The translations under genes were made by a program, and so were the position numbers. Positions 1 through 10,525 of a stretch of DNA of 64,000 nucleotides are shown piece by piece. The DNA is from Micropterus salmoides (Eukaryota; Chordata; Actinopteri; Centrarchiformes; Centrarchidae). Below the pieces are notes generated by a model. The model worked only from the letters and a program-made list of their open reading frames with translations. It was not told where the DNA came from and did no database searches. How positions within the stretch are numbered: position 1 is the first letter of the stretch; each line of letters opens with the position of its first letter. The stretch covers positions 4,913,385 to 4,977,384 of the forward strand of contig NW_024040485.1 in the NCBI RefSeq assembly GCF_014851395.1, read 5' to 3'.

Positions 1-403
1 CACCGCCCCGAATGCTCGCTTCGGTTTTGGTCTAAAAGCACAGTAAGTGTGCATATGGGCTGCTCAATGCAGAAGCAAACCAGTAAGTAAAAACTTTTTT
101 GGCTTATGCATTGGGCGTAACATCTTGGAGTCTATTATCCAGTTCTTAAAATGCATGCACTCATGCATGTTCTACAAAGCATATATGTTCTTTTACCAAA
201 ATTCTATTTGGGAGTTTACTTCTTTCCTTACTTTTTATGTACACAGTATTGTACTTTTTAGTAAAGAAGATATCTTCTGACACTTTATTTTGTACTGATG
301 GTCAGAAGAGTTTAATGCGCTGGATGCTTTGTTGTGCATCATTTACCACAGTAAACTCAGATTCCTTGCCAAACATATTTGATGAATAACATTTTTGTTT
401 TAA
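1..403. other. Unannotated AT-rich sequence
   Basis: No gene or clear repeat is seen. The short frames lack family signatures. Confidence 0.5.
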
Positions 404-494
404 AGGTCCCATATTATGCAAAATGCACTTTTTCATGTCTTTTCAACTTAAGTGTGTCTAAAGACCTAAAAAACTATGAGAACCACTACATTAA
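404..494. repeat. Fragment of a dispersed fish repeat
   Basis: Starts AAAGGTCCCATATTATGCAA and continues through TTTTTCATGTCTTTT, wording I recognise from a widespread teleost repeat. No ends are visible. Confidence 0.35.
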
Positions 495-676
495 ACAACC
501 CCTTAACCCTTGAGTTATGTGTTCAGTTTCATTGTCTGTTACCACTTGTTTTGTTTCAGTGACTCATCTTGTGTCTCGTTTCAGGTCTTCATCTGCCTTC
601 CCTCCATGTGTGATTACCTGTCCCCACCCTAATGTGCTGCACCTGTATCTCATTGTCTCTCCTCCCCTAGCATATA

Positions 677-2265
677 CAGGTGCTGGTCATATAATTAAAA
701 TATCATCAAAAAGTTGATTTATTTCAGTAATTCCATTCAAAAAGTGAAACTTGTATAATGTATACATTCATTCCACACAGACTGATATATTTCAAATGTT
801 TTTCATTTAATTGTGATGATTATAACTGACAACTAATGAAAATCCCAAATTCAGTATCTCCGAAAATTAGAATATTACTAAGACCAATACAAAAAAAGGA
901 TTTTTAGAAATGTTGGCCAACTGAAAAGTATGAGCATGTACAGCACTCAATACTTAGTTGGGGCTCCTTTTGCCTGAATTACTGCAGCAATGCGGCGTGG
1001 CATAGAGTCGATCAGTCTGTGGCACTGCTCAGGTGTTATGAGAGCCCAGGTTGCTCTGATAGTGGCCTTCAGCTCTTCTGCATTGTTGGGTCTGGCGTAT
1101 CGCATCTTCCTCTTCACAATACCCCATAGATTTTCTATAGGGTTAAGGTCAGGCGAGTTTGCTGGCCAATTAAGAACAGGGATACCATGGTCCTTCAACC
1201 AGGTACTGGTAGCTTTGGCATTGTGTGCGGGTGCCAAGTCCTGTTGGAAAATTAAATCTGCATCTCCATAAAAGTTGGTCAGCAGCAGGAACATGAAGTG
1301 CTCTAAAACTTCCTGGTAGACGGCTGCGTTGACCTTGGACCTCAGAAAACACAGTGGACCAACACCAGGCAGATGACATGGCACCCCAAACCATCACTGA
1401 CTGTGGAAACTTTACACTGGACTTCAAGCAACGTGGATTCTGTGCCTCTCCTCTCTTCCTCCAGACTCTGGGACCTTCATTTCCAAAGGAAATGCAAAAT
1501 TTACTTTCATCAGAGAACATAACTTTGGACCACTCAGCAGCAGTCCAGTCCTTTTTGTCTTCAGCCCAGGCGAGACACTTCTGACGCTGTGTCTTGTTCA
1601 AGAGTGGCTTGACACAAGGAATGTGACAGCTGAAACCCATGTCTTGCATACGTCTGTGCTTGGTGGTTCTTGAAGCACTGACTCCAGCTGCAGTCCACTC
1701 TTTGTGAATCTCATTTTTGAATGGCTTTTGTTTCACAATCCTCTCCAGGGTGCGGTTATCCCTATTGCTTGTACACTTTTTTCTACCACATCTTTTCCTT
1801 CCCTTCGCCTCTCTATTAATGTGCTTGGGCACAGAGCTCTGTGAACAGCCAGCCTCTTTAGCAATGACCTTTTGTGTCTTGCCCTCCTTGTGCAAGGTGT
1901 CAATGGTCGTCTTTTGGACAGCTGTCAAGTCAGCAGTCTTCCCCATGATTGTGTAGCCTACAGAACTAGACTGAGAGACCATTTAAAGGCCTTTGCAGGT
2001 GTTTTGAGTTAATTAGCTGATTAGAGTGTGGCACCAGGTGTCTTCAATATTGAACCTTTTCACAATATTCAAATTTTCTGAGATACTGATTTTAGGGTTT
2101 TCATTAGTTGTCAGTTATAATCATCAAAGTTAAAAGGAATGAACACTTGAAATATATCAGTCTTTGTGGAATGAACGTATACATTATACAAGTTTCACTT
2201 TTTGAATGGAATTACTGAAATAAATCAAATATTTGATGATATTCTAATTATATGACTAGCACCTG
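677..2265 (-). mobile_element. Tc1/mariner element with about 200-bp inverted repeats
   Basis: 1,589-bp element flanked by the TA target duplication (675-676 and 2266-2267). The ends are CAGGTGCTGGTCATATAATT and its inverted partner with few mismatches. Similarity between the ends continues inward for about 200 bp (677-877 against 2064-2265), much longer than the short repeats of minimal mariners. The transposase gene is on the minus strand. Both ends and the TA duplication are preserved, so the copy is complete in outline. Confidence 0.9.
947..1982 (-). pseudogene. Tc1-like transposase, one frameshift
   Basis: DDE transposase that would bind the element's inverted repeats and carry out cut-and-paste at TA. 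The N-terminal part begins MGKTADLTAVQKTTIDTLHK (ATG at 1946, an earlier in-frame ATG at 1982), with a paired-type helix-turn-helix around EAGCSQSSVPKHI. The first catalytic Asp is in MFSDESKF. The frame then breaks near 1370-1384, just after VMVWGAM. The other frame continues to the stop at 947 with the second Asp in FQQDLAPAHNA and the Glu in DLNPIENLW, exactly 34 residues between them (DD34E). All three catalytic residues survive. The one visible break would abolish function unless it is an assembly error. Confidence 0.85.
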
Positions 2266-2609
2266 TATAAACCCACTCTCCCCTGAAGTCTTTGCCAGGT
2301 CGTCCTGTTCCCTGTGACAGCGTTCCAGCCTTTGTTCCTAGTGTTATTCCCCGTGAGACCTTAGCCTTGTTTAATGACCCGATTCTTGCCTTGTGTTTTC
2401 AGTACCTTTGCCTGATCTATCTGTACAAGCCTGCAATAAAGCTTCTGTTTGTTTTACCAGAGTCGTGCTCTGTGAGTCCATTTCCACTGTGAGTCTGATA
2501 AAGGTGTCCTTACAGAACTCATCACTGCTCCATGTATGAAAACCTGGACTGGTTACCTCTTTATGTAAGAAGACATTACCATGGCTCCAATTTGTTTTCA
2601 AATGCTTTC

Positions 2610-2860
2610 ATTTTAACTTTCCTCTCCCCTAAAACATTTCATACCATACACTTCATCATACTCCCTTCGACATGCTCAGCAACTTTTCTTTCTTGTCCCC
2701 AAAACTAAGAAAGAAATTGGCAGACATGTCTTTTTAATATAAAGCTCCCTCTGACTGGAACAACCTCCCCATTAACATAAGATCAATAAATTCATTAAGT
2801 CTCTTTAAGAATTCATTATTACTTTTTCTCAAAACACCATGCTGCTGCTTTTAAAGGTAA
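2610..2860 (+). pseudogene. LINE reverse-transcriptase C-terminal fragment
   Basis: Two short blocks are readable in different frames: PKTKKEIGRHVF, then from 2738 YKAPSDWNNLP continuing to a stop at 2852-2854. The W-N-x-LP pattern is typical of the C-terminal end of CR1/L2-type LINE proteins. It has at least one frameshift and no reverse-transcriptase core. About 240 bp of AT-rich sequence after it is probably LINE 3'UTR. Confidence 0.5.
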
Positions 2861-3103
2861 TGTTTTCCTGTCCTAACATCCCCTCAACATTATATCCCCT
2901 CCCTTTCTTTTTAAAATCAGCTTTCTCTGTTTAATCCTTTATTTTATTTTTTTTTAATGTTCCTCTGTATAAACCTTTCTATGTACTTTGTGGGTGATGA
3001 GGATTTATGGGAATGTTGTGCAGGAGGGTAGGTAAATGACAGCCTCTATGTTTGTATGAATGTCACTTGTGATCTTGTTTCTTTGTTTGTAGAAGCACAT
3101 GTA

Positions 3104-4107
3104 CACTCTAAAAAATAAAACATTGGGTCAACAAAAAAAAATGTTAATGTTTTCCACTAGAATTTTTAAGTTAAGACTACTGGCTGAATTACATTAATTC
3201 AAAGCAATGTTTTGAGTATGGTGAATTACCTTTTTAGGCCACAATAAAATGCATTTCTAAGTAACATGAACTTAATAATTGTCAACATGAATGCAAGTAT
3301 TTAAGTTGATCCAACATAATGTAATATTTTAAGTTGATCTCTGCAAGAGTTAAGTTGTATGTTGGCGAGTTATCTTTAGTATTTCTTCTCATCTGAATCA
3401 TAGTCTAATCATGTCTAGCTAGCTGGCTAACGTAGCTAGACTAGTAGCTAGTAGTTTATAAATGTAGCTAGCCTACATGCTATCCGGCGCGGTGGATAAT
3501 GGGTAATCCCATATTAAGTTAGCTTGCCAAGATATTTTCCCTGGCTGCCTGGCCACCTTTTACTCCCGCATTTCAGCCTACTCAATCAGTGACAAGCTAC
3601 AACTAATTGCTAACTTTACCTCGGCACACATACTGTACTATCAACACATCAAATTTCAGAGTGAGGACTTCCAGATTTCGGTATTCGGTTACAGTAGGCT
3701 ATCACCAACAGAATCCTGAGCGAATGCAAATATGTGTAATTAAGCATAAAATTACTTACCATTCAACACATTACACTGAGTTTCAGCTGTGGCCCTCTGG
3801 TCACTCATCTGCCTTGAACATGACCACACACGCAAGAGAGGGAAACTGTGGGTCGTTTCGTCATAACAATTATTTTATGTTAACAGAACTTAAAATTAAA
3901 TTATTTTTTGATTAACTGAAAATGTTAAACTCTGACAAGTCATGATATTATATTGAATCAATAGGCATAATTGGTGTGTTGTCCAAGATCAATAAAATAA
4001 CAAATACAAGTAAAAAGTCGAACAGTATCTCAGAACTTGATTTTTTATTTCACAACAATATATATTTACGTAATGACTAAAGGTCCCTTAAATCAGTTTT
4101 TAGAGTG
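3104..4107. mobile_element. 1-kb non-autonomous DNA transposon (CACTCTAAAAA ends)
   Basis: Starts CACTCTAAAAAATAAAAC and ends in the inverted partner TTTTTAGAGTG, flanked by TA on both sides (3102-3103, 4108-4109). About 1,004 bp with no transposase. Inside are GCTAGC-rich sequence (3410-3480) and a 102-codon frame with no recognisable family. The similar ends occur in fish MITE-like repeats I have met, but the superfamily is uncertain. Confidence 0.5.
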
Positions 4108-4529
4108 TATGTTTTGTGTTGGACCCACTTGGTGAGATGGTTCATCTGAAGGTGTTGTCCATGAGTAATCTTATCTTACTCATCCGTTCTCTTTCTCTTT
4201 TTGTCTTTCAGTAAATGTGTGTGCAAACACGCTGTTTGAATTTGGCTCTCTTCATGAAGTCATGAACAGATCTGTCTAGCATAGGACCTCTTCCAGCCCT
4301 TCAGCACAGTAGACAGTCCTGTCCACTAAACACGTACTGAATACACCGCTCTCATCCCCACCGCCCAACATGCAGGTTTTCCTGATGTACAAATAGCTGT
4401 ACTTGTTGTAGCTGCCATTATCGTCCCAGCAGCTCCTGTGCTACAGGTGTAAACACCAACACAACCCCAGACCACAAGTCTGGACAGAGTGGCCCAATCC
4501 CAATGTCCTTTTCTTTCTAAGTATCAAAG

Positions 4530-5104
4530 ATAGGCCTACTACAAAATTACTTTTCCCAGTAAAGCATAATGTAATGGATTACTATTTACTAATCCAAGTA
4601 ACGGTGCGCTACTGAACGCACCATCCCTGACGTGAATGTGCGACCGCGCTGCAGCTCAGCGGCACCGGACTTTATGTTGTTAAAGTCAGCTGTTAGCCAA
4701 GATGCTAAAGGACAACTGGAGAACAGGGAGAGAGAGGTATTTTCGACAGCTGTAAGTAACGTCATTGCCATTACTGTGTCACAGTCTAATATGCAAAGAA
4801 CATTGTCCGTTGTAAACTTTGTGTGACCAGCAACAAGTTTTCTACCGCGAACAGTTCTACATTTATACTTAGGCTAATTGAAGCATCAGCTAAAGCAACA
4901 CAGCAACGTGAAACTCAGAGAAACTCCGGCTGTTGCTGCCAGTGATGCTTGGACTCATCGGGAGAGAGAGGCATTATAATAGGCTATCACCCAGTAGTGG
5001 GCCTAAGTAGAGTAGCTAATATTACATTTTTAAGGAGTAGATCTATAGCCTATGCTAAGTAACTAGTAGGTAATATTATTTCTGAGTAACTTGCCCAACA
5101 CTGA
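4530..5104. mobile_element. hAT-like non-autonomous element, right end intact
   Basis: The right end reads, on the minus strand, CAGTGTTGGGCAAGTTACTC (5104-5085), a standard hAT terminus in fish. The left side has TTTTCCCAGTAAAGCATAAT and TAATGGATTAC, the usual next part of the same family, but the terminal bases are missing. It lies inside the Harbinger-type element. Confidence 0.45.
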
Positions 5105-5770
5105 GTTGACAATAAAGATCAGATTAATTGGGAATGTTTTGATTATTGCTTGTTAGAGGCTATGTCTAATGTTTACTTTGACTTTGTTGTCTATTGATCA
5201 CTTATGTTGCCTAAATATACACTTTGCTGTGTGAATGGTTACTTTTTAAGTCGTCCTTATGTTAAAGGTTTTGGCACGTTATTAATTAATTTCTTGTGAA
5301 TGGTTGTGACAGAGTTTAGGCTATATAACGCCTTTTCACACGGGTCGCTCCGCGCTCCTCATCAACAAGCGCTCCACAAGGTAACCATGGCAACGGCTTC
5401 TGTGTGACTGTCGCGTTCCCGTTAAACTGTTGCGGTCGTTCTCACGCACACGGCCGCCTGCTGCCAGAGTTTAAATGTCAAACTTTTTCCTACAGTTTCC
5501 AACAGAGAGACTGATCAGCTGTTTGACTTTCCTGAAGAATATAAGTGTTCTTCACTTTTTAAATTTTCTAAACAGTCAGGCCACCAGATCTTAAACAGGC
5601 AACAACCTTTGCTGCTGTCTCTTATTCATTAACTTCAACTGAACTAATTTGAAAGTTAGTTGTTACATTATTTAGTTATAGACTCAATTATTTCAACATG
5701 TTTCATGTTGTACATTTAGCTGTTGAAGTTTGGTAAAAATGAATACAAAATAATAATTATTATAGAGAGG

Positions 5771-5950
5771 TTGCGATGGTGCAGTGGATTAGACCCTTAT
5801 CTTTGATTCCCACTGCAACAGATCCATTAAATAACTTATTGTCTTGGGTCCTGCTTTACCTTCCATGTTAAACCACCAGGTGTCGGGTGGTCTCAGTATA
5901 TTTTCCTGCTTTTTTGCCCTTTGCCAATCACATGCCTGACAGAAACGGTT
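5771..5950 (+). repeat. tRNA-derived SINE fragment
   Basis: An A-box-like TGGTGCAGTGG at 5777-5787 and a B-box-like TTTGATTCCC at 5802-5811, about 15 bases apart, close but not canonical Pol III promoter layout. No clear A-tail. Confidence 0.4.
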
Positions 5951-6419
5951 CTGCTCATGGATTTGAGTAAGTATTCATTAAGTAAACTTTATAAAAGTCA
6001 GTTTATGATTATTTCGTTATAAACTGTGTGTGCCATGCAGTAGCCTACTCCGTCTGCAGTAGACCTACCTCTGACATTACGTAGCATTTTCTCCACACAA
6101 TGGACCCCCAACTTTTCTTTTCTCAGCAGTGTGGTCATACAAGAGATAGGACTGGATCTGGAACAGTCTCTCAAATGTCCAATCAGCTAAGAAATGGGAA
6201 AACTTGAAAAGTATAGGTTAAAACAATTTTGATCTATCATCATCTGATGAAGGGGCCACTGGATCACATAGGCTATTTCTTTGTGGGTTTCCTTTACATT
6301 AATGGTGAATATTCATTAATTTTCTGGCTAAAGTCTTATGAACAGAAAGGTTTTATCTATATATACACACATGTATATATTTAAAATGTATTCTTTTTGC
6401 ACCTTTTACGTAGGACCTG

Positions 6420-6850
6420 ATATTACCAACAACAGGATCAGGAACAGAGGGCGGAGAGGTGACAGCTGCAAATGCGATGCACAAGACACTGGGGCAGAGG
6501 GACTCCATCAGGCCTCTGAATATCATCGCCACAGCTGTTGACTCAGATGTTGCAGAGGATCCTGATGAGGTGGCCAGTACCTCTGCCCAGGGCCATTCAC
6601 TAGCCATTGTCTGTCTGAGGGTTCCTAAAGGCCCAAACCCCCAAAAAAGATGAAATGGGGTCCTGCAGTACTTAAAGGAGTACACTGAAAGGCAGGAAAA
6701 GAGGCGGAGGGAGCTGGATGAAAAGGAAGAAGAGAGAAAAGAAAAAGCTGTACCAAATGTTGGTGGAGAAGCAGCTATATGACATTGAACAGGAGTTGCT
6801 TTTCATCCATCTCAGTGCAGTGTTCTTTGAATTGAGAGTTTCAGCATGAA
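6420..6850 (+). pseudogene. Harbinger companion (Myb-like/regulatory) protein remnant
   Basis: A frame at 6459-6653 is followed, after a break, by LQYLKEYTERQEKRRRELDE and a charged helical tail, then in a shifted frame KLYQMLVEKQLYDIEQELLF. A Glu/Arg-rich coiled C-terminus of this kind is typical of the second protein of Harbinger elements, which helps bring transposase to the nucleus and DNA. The Myb-like domain itself is not recognisable. It has several frame breaks and is not functional. Confidence 0.45.
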
Positions 6851-7129
6851 TGTTGAAAGGGTTTGCCATAAATGGGTTTCATTGGTGCAAAAAAAATGTA
6901 ATGTCATTCTTTAGTGTCAGAACATTTGGATCCATAAAAAACAAGAATCACAGAAGGCAGTTATGTTGTAATTTATAGATTTAATGTCCACAAAGTCAAA
7001 TGTTTAACTAGTTGCAGAGAAAATGATTTAAAGGTAAATCAGAGTTCTTTTAGCTGGTATTACATGTAAACTAAAGGGGATTTGACTCAGCTCAAAGTAA
7101 AATATTCATAATCTGACATAATCATGATC

Positions 7130-7915
7130 CCTTAAAAGGGCCTGAAGGTGATGGAGTGCCAATATGTGGGCACATAGCAAATTCCTCAAATTGGCCCACT
7201 CCTTTCCTGGATGGCATGCTTGTCAAGTGGAGCAGGGGGTTCTTCAGGCTGGAGCTCTTGCTCTTTCAAGATATCTCGAGATATCATATCTGTGTAAGGC
7301 ACACATTGTGGAGGAACGTGCAGGCCAGGGCAACTTCTGAGCAGAATTTTGGCCTAACCTCCAGAGCCTTGAATAAGGTGGCCCGCCAACGTACCTTCAT
7401 GACTCCAAATGCCCTCTCGATTATGGAACGCGCCTTGCCATGCTTTGCTTTACAGCGTTCCTGCATCCTCCCTTGTAATGGTCTGAAAGGGGTTAAAATG
7501 GAATTTAGAAGTTCATGACAAGGTTAGCCTCCATCTCCCAAGAGAAAATCCAGATGGGGGTACAGGGAATGGACATAAACAGGACTGTTTCATAAAATCG
7601 GTGTGTCGTGTACTGTAATGTCCATAAATCTCCCAGATGAGTCACAGGTGCCTTGAAGTTGAATGGAGTGAAACTGTTTGTAGTTAAAATAATCCAGCTG
7701 GTTATGTTTGGGTGGTTAAATGCGTATGTGACAGCCATCTATGGCCCCCACAGCCTTATTGAAGGCCTCATGCTGTGCCAGCTGTCCAAATCCTCGACCA
7801 ACTTCTTCCAGGGTGTTTGGACAGGGGAAGAAGATGACCTCAGACTTGCATCTGTGAATCTCCTTTGAAATTCTGCGCACAACTCTGAAAATGGTGTTAT
7901 GAGTCTGCAGTTCTC
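7130..7915 (-). pseudogene. PIF/Harbinger DDE transposase (HARBI1-like) remnant
   Basis: On the minus strand the N-terminal block HNTIFRVVRRISKEIH leads to GRGFGQLAQHEAFNKAVGAI, then DGCHIRI, where the Asp is the expected first catalytic residue. Further blocks lie in other frames at 7738-7505. The C-terminal block at 7466-7284 has KARSIIERAFGVMKVRWR with the catalytic Glu and ACTFLHNVCL near the end. Order and spacing match HARBI1-like nucleases. Multiple frameshifts make it dead. A possible upstream piece (CLNNHVPVLRMCIDVERDM) is at about 8530-8590, beyond the LTR-like insertion. Confidence 0.7.
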
Positions 7916-7919
7916 CTCT

Positions 7920-8355
7920 CCTTGTGTTTATGTTCTCCTCCCTCCCAGTGTCTCCTGTTAGTCTCTCTGTCTGTCTCTCTGTGTTGTCTGTGTGCCTGTC
8001 TGGGCGTTGCTTCTCAGTCTGGGCCTGGCTCTCCACCTCTGCCTGCACACCTGATCCACATTCCACTAATCAAGACTCTGCAGTATATTAACCCGGTTCT
8101 TCAGCTCACTCATCGTCAGCTTACCTCAGTGGTATTTGTGCTTTGGGCAACAAGTCTCGTGCTATATATTCTGTTTGTTTTTTGTGAGATCACTTAGCTT
8201 GTCTCCTTGTTCCCAGGATCACTGCCTGCCTGGAGGATCTGCCATCTGTCAAGCTCATCTCACTGGTCTGCTCTCTGCTCAGCTCTTGCACCTTGTTTCA
8301 ATAAACTTTAAATTCCTGGATTTGGAGCTGCCTTGAGTCTGTTTTTGAGTCCATT
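7920..8355 (+). mobile_element. LTR-like insertion inside the Harbinger transposase
   Basis: Pyrimidine-rich CTGTCTGTCTCTCTGTG start, then CACACCTGATCCACATTCC, a TATTAA stretch, AATAAACTTTAAATTCC at about 8300, and an end near TTTGAGTCCATTC. The plan is the same as the split element at 495-2497. Exact boundaries are unknown. Confidence 0.35.
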
Positions 8356-9021
8356 CACCTAATCTGCTAGCTGACTTTGGCACATCAAAAGCCCGTGCCA
8401 ATACTCAATAAGGTACCGCTGGGGAAAAAATAAGGACCTCTAAAATATGTCCCCAGCAACGATCCCTCTCCTGGTGCAACAGACTTAGAAGGCCCCAACA
8501 TCCTAAAGTCGATCCTCATGTCTCGCTCCACATCTATGCACATCCTGAGGACTGGCACATGGTTGTTCAGGCAGGCATATCTGGTGAGCTGGTATGCCTA
8601 CATTAACAAAGAAACACTACATTAACAAGGATTTACGATGGTATATAGAACACATGAAATAAGAGGATACCCTTATTACACACCTAGTTTATTCAACTAC
8701 TTATTTTAGAGTTTTCTTAATGATGCTGTCTGGAACAACTATGGTACATCTATTGATAAACCCTTACCTTTCGTCCACTCTGTGGGCAAGGGCCTGCAAA
8801 ACATAAATCAGGCAGGTTGGTCTCAGAAAGTAAAAAACGTAAAATAAACACAATAGTGTGCAACATGTTTAGTCGTTGTCAAGGTGACATGCTGTCCCAT
8901 TTCTATTCATAGCATTTTGGGCCCTTGCAGCCTCTTGCGCTCAAGCACTTACCAGGTGATGTCAATTAAGTCTGAGGGTTCACGGCTTAGGGCTTAGGGG
9001 GGACATTGGGACTGGGACAGT

Positions 9022-9402
9022 CAGCTAATAGGATGGCTAGCTGCAATCAGAAGAAAGTGGGCTTTTAGGGATGGGGGCCTTAAAGAGACAGGAGCTAAAG
9101 CGTGTTTTCAGACAGAACTTAACTAAATGTATCTGAACAACCTGTGTGCTGCTACAAACCTCAGTTCTGATATTTCAGGATTTCTTTAAACAAAAAAATT
9201 ACTTGTAGTTGCTGCTGGGGTCAGATCTGGGTTGGACCGCTGCGGTTCCAAGTAAACTTCTTCAGAAGGAGACTTACTGTAGCATTAAGACGCACAGTAT
9301 CTCTGTGTGGCACAGGAAAGGAAAACTGAAAAATTTAACAATGACAGGATAAAAGTAGTCGACAAGGGATTGTTCTCCAACAGGAGTATGCCCTTAAAAC
9401 CC

Positions 9403-9433
<31 letters not shown>

Positions 9434-10160
9434 CTGACAGCGTAGCTTTCTACATTTCCCTGGTGGAGTTGCTTTGTAGTTTTTATTTTTTATTTCTCCA
9501 TAGCGTACTCCTATTGCCAATTAGCTGACAGCTGTTTTATTATTCTTTTTCAAAACCTCAGTCCTAAAAAGTGAAACAGTGAAAAGAGGGGGGAAAAAAC
9601 CGAGCTGCTTATTATTACACCTGCGCATCGCCTCTGCACCTCGTACCTCCCAATCGCGAAACCTCGGGAGCTTCTCTCAGAATAGCTCAATGATCAAAAG
9701 GCATGAAAATGACATGTTATTTACACTGCTTTGGTGTGGAGTTTTGGAGGGGGGTGACCAAATATTTGGATCATCCGGGTGGAAAACATATCAAAACGTG
9801 GCAGGGTTTCATGAACAATTAATTTTCCTCTATACATGTTTGTCAGTCAAACATACCTGTTATGTTCAGAGCAAGTGTTAACAATTTGCTAGGGAAAACC
9901 AATCATGTCACATTCTTCGGCCGCAGAAGAAGCCTGGCTCTGACGAGAAAGGAAAGTTCTAACTGTATTATAGCACTTTTCTTACAAAGCTAGAAGTAAA
10001 AGTGAATGAACAGAGGAATTATAATTGAAAACAAATTAAGGGAAGACTTGCTTAGCTCCTGCAGCTCATTAGAGGTTTAGGCCTTAATCAACAAATTAAA
10101 AAAATTTCAGCAGCAAAGAGTATTTAGTTGTCAATAAAATGCATAAAAGTTTGGTTGTGT
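9022..10160. other. Intergenic, no gene
   Basis: Contains a (GT)12 microsatellite at about 9409-9433 and unclassified, possibly repeat-derived DNA around 9560-9960. Nothing else is supported. Confidence 0.5.
9409..9433. repeat. (GT)n microsatellite
   Basis: Uninterrupted GT dinucleotides, about 12 units. Confidence 0.95.
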
Positions 10161-10525
10161 CATACAAACCAAATCATTTTCTCTAGCAGGCTGACCAACT
10201 CCTAAGGGAAATATCTGTTTTATTTTTGGCTGCTAAATGCTCCACTGTGTTCACCAACAAGTCTCTCAATGTATCTGCCTGCTGTTTGGCACTGAGAAGG
10301 TAGTGTACAGTGGGTTTTTAAAGCTTTATTTAGCTCAAAACAGTTGCCTGCTGCAGAAACAATGACATGAGAGAAGCGAGAGTGAACCAAAACAGCAAAG
10401 TTACAAAAGTGACAGCTAAACAATGACCTGAAACTCACTATAATGCTCTGCAAAGGAGAATGAAACTGCAGATTTGAGAGACAATTTTCAGAAGGTTCAT
10501 CACTATGAGAGACCCCTTTCATATT
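10160..10525 (-). repeat. Dispersed repeat, copy 1
   Basis: Read on the minus strand, it starts AGTGATGAACCTTCTGAAAA, continues through TTTCTGCAGCAGGCAACTG and GTACACTACCTTCTCAGTGC, and ends around AGGAGTTGGTCAG. The copy at 52345-52600 on the plus strand has the same order of blocks (GTGATGAACCTGCAGAGAA, TTTCTGCAGCAGGCAGATG, GTACACTGCCTGTC). The two are independent, diverged copies of one family. Confidence 0.65.

Larger units (their letters stand above)
495..2497 (+). mobile_element. LTR-like element split by a Tc1 insertion
   Basis: The two flanks (about 495-674 and 2268-2497) read as one sequence once the Tc1 is removed. It has CACCTGTATCTCATTGTCTC, then TATAAACCC at the junction, AATAAAGCTTC at about 2436, and an end near GTGAGTCCATT. 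Order and wording resemble teleost solo LTRs or similar Pol II-driven elements. A related ending (TTTGAGTCCATTC) occurs at about 8345. Family and exact ends are not established. Confidence 0.35.
4488..9021. mobile_element. PIF/Harbinger-type DNA transposon, decayed, with nested insertions
   Basis: Outer ends match as inverted repeats over 21 bp with 18 identities (4488-4508 against 9001-9021), sharing the core TCCCAATGTCC. A possible 3-bp target duplication CAG flanks it (4485-4487, 9022-9024); three bases are the size expected for Harbinger. Inside are a Harbinger transposase remnant on the minus strand and a coiled, charged companion protein on the plus strand, arranged tail to tail. A hAT-like end, a tRNA-derived SINE and an LTR-like piece lie within. 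The ends were paired by eye. Confidence 0.5.

Noticed and set aside
5320..5460. TATATAACG and CpG-rich segment as a host promoter
   Set aside because: It lies within the Harbinger-type element and resembles transposon sequence. No host gene follows.
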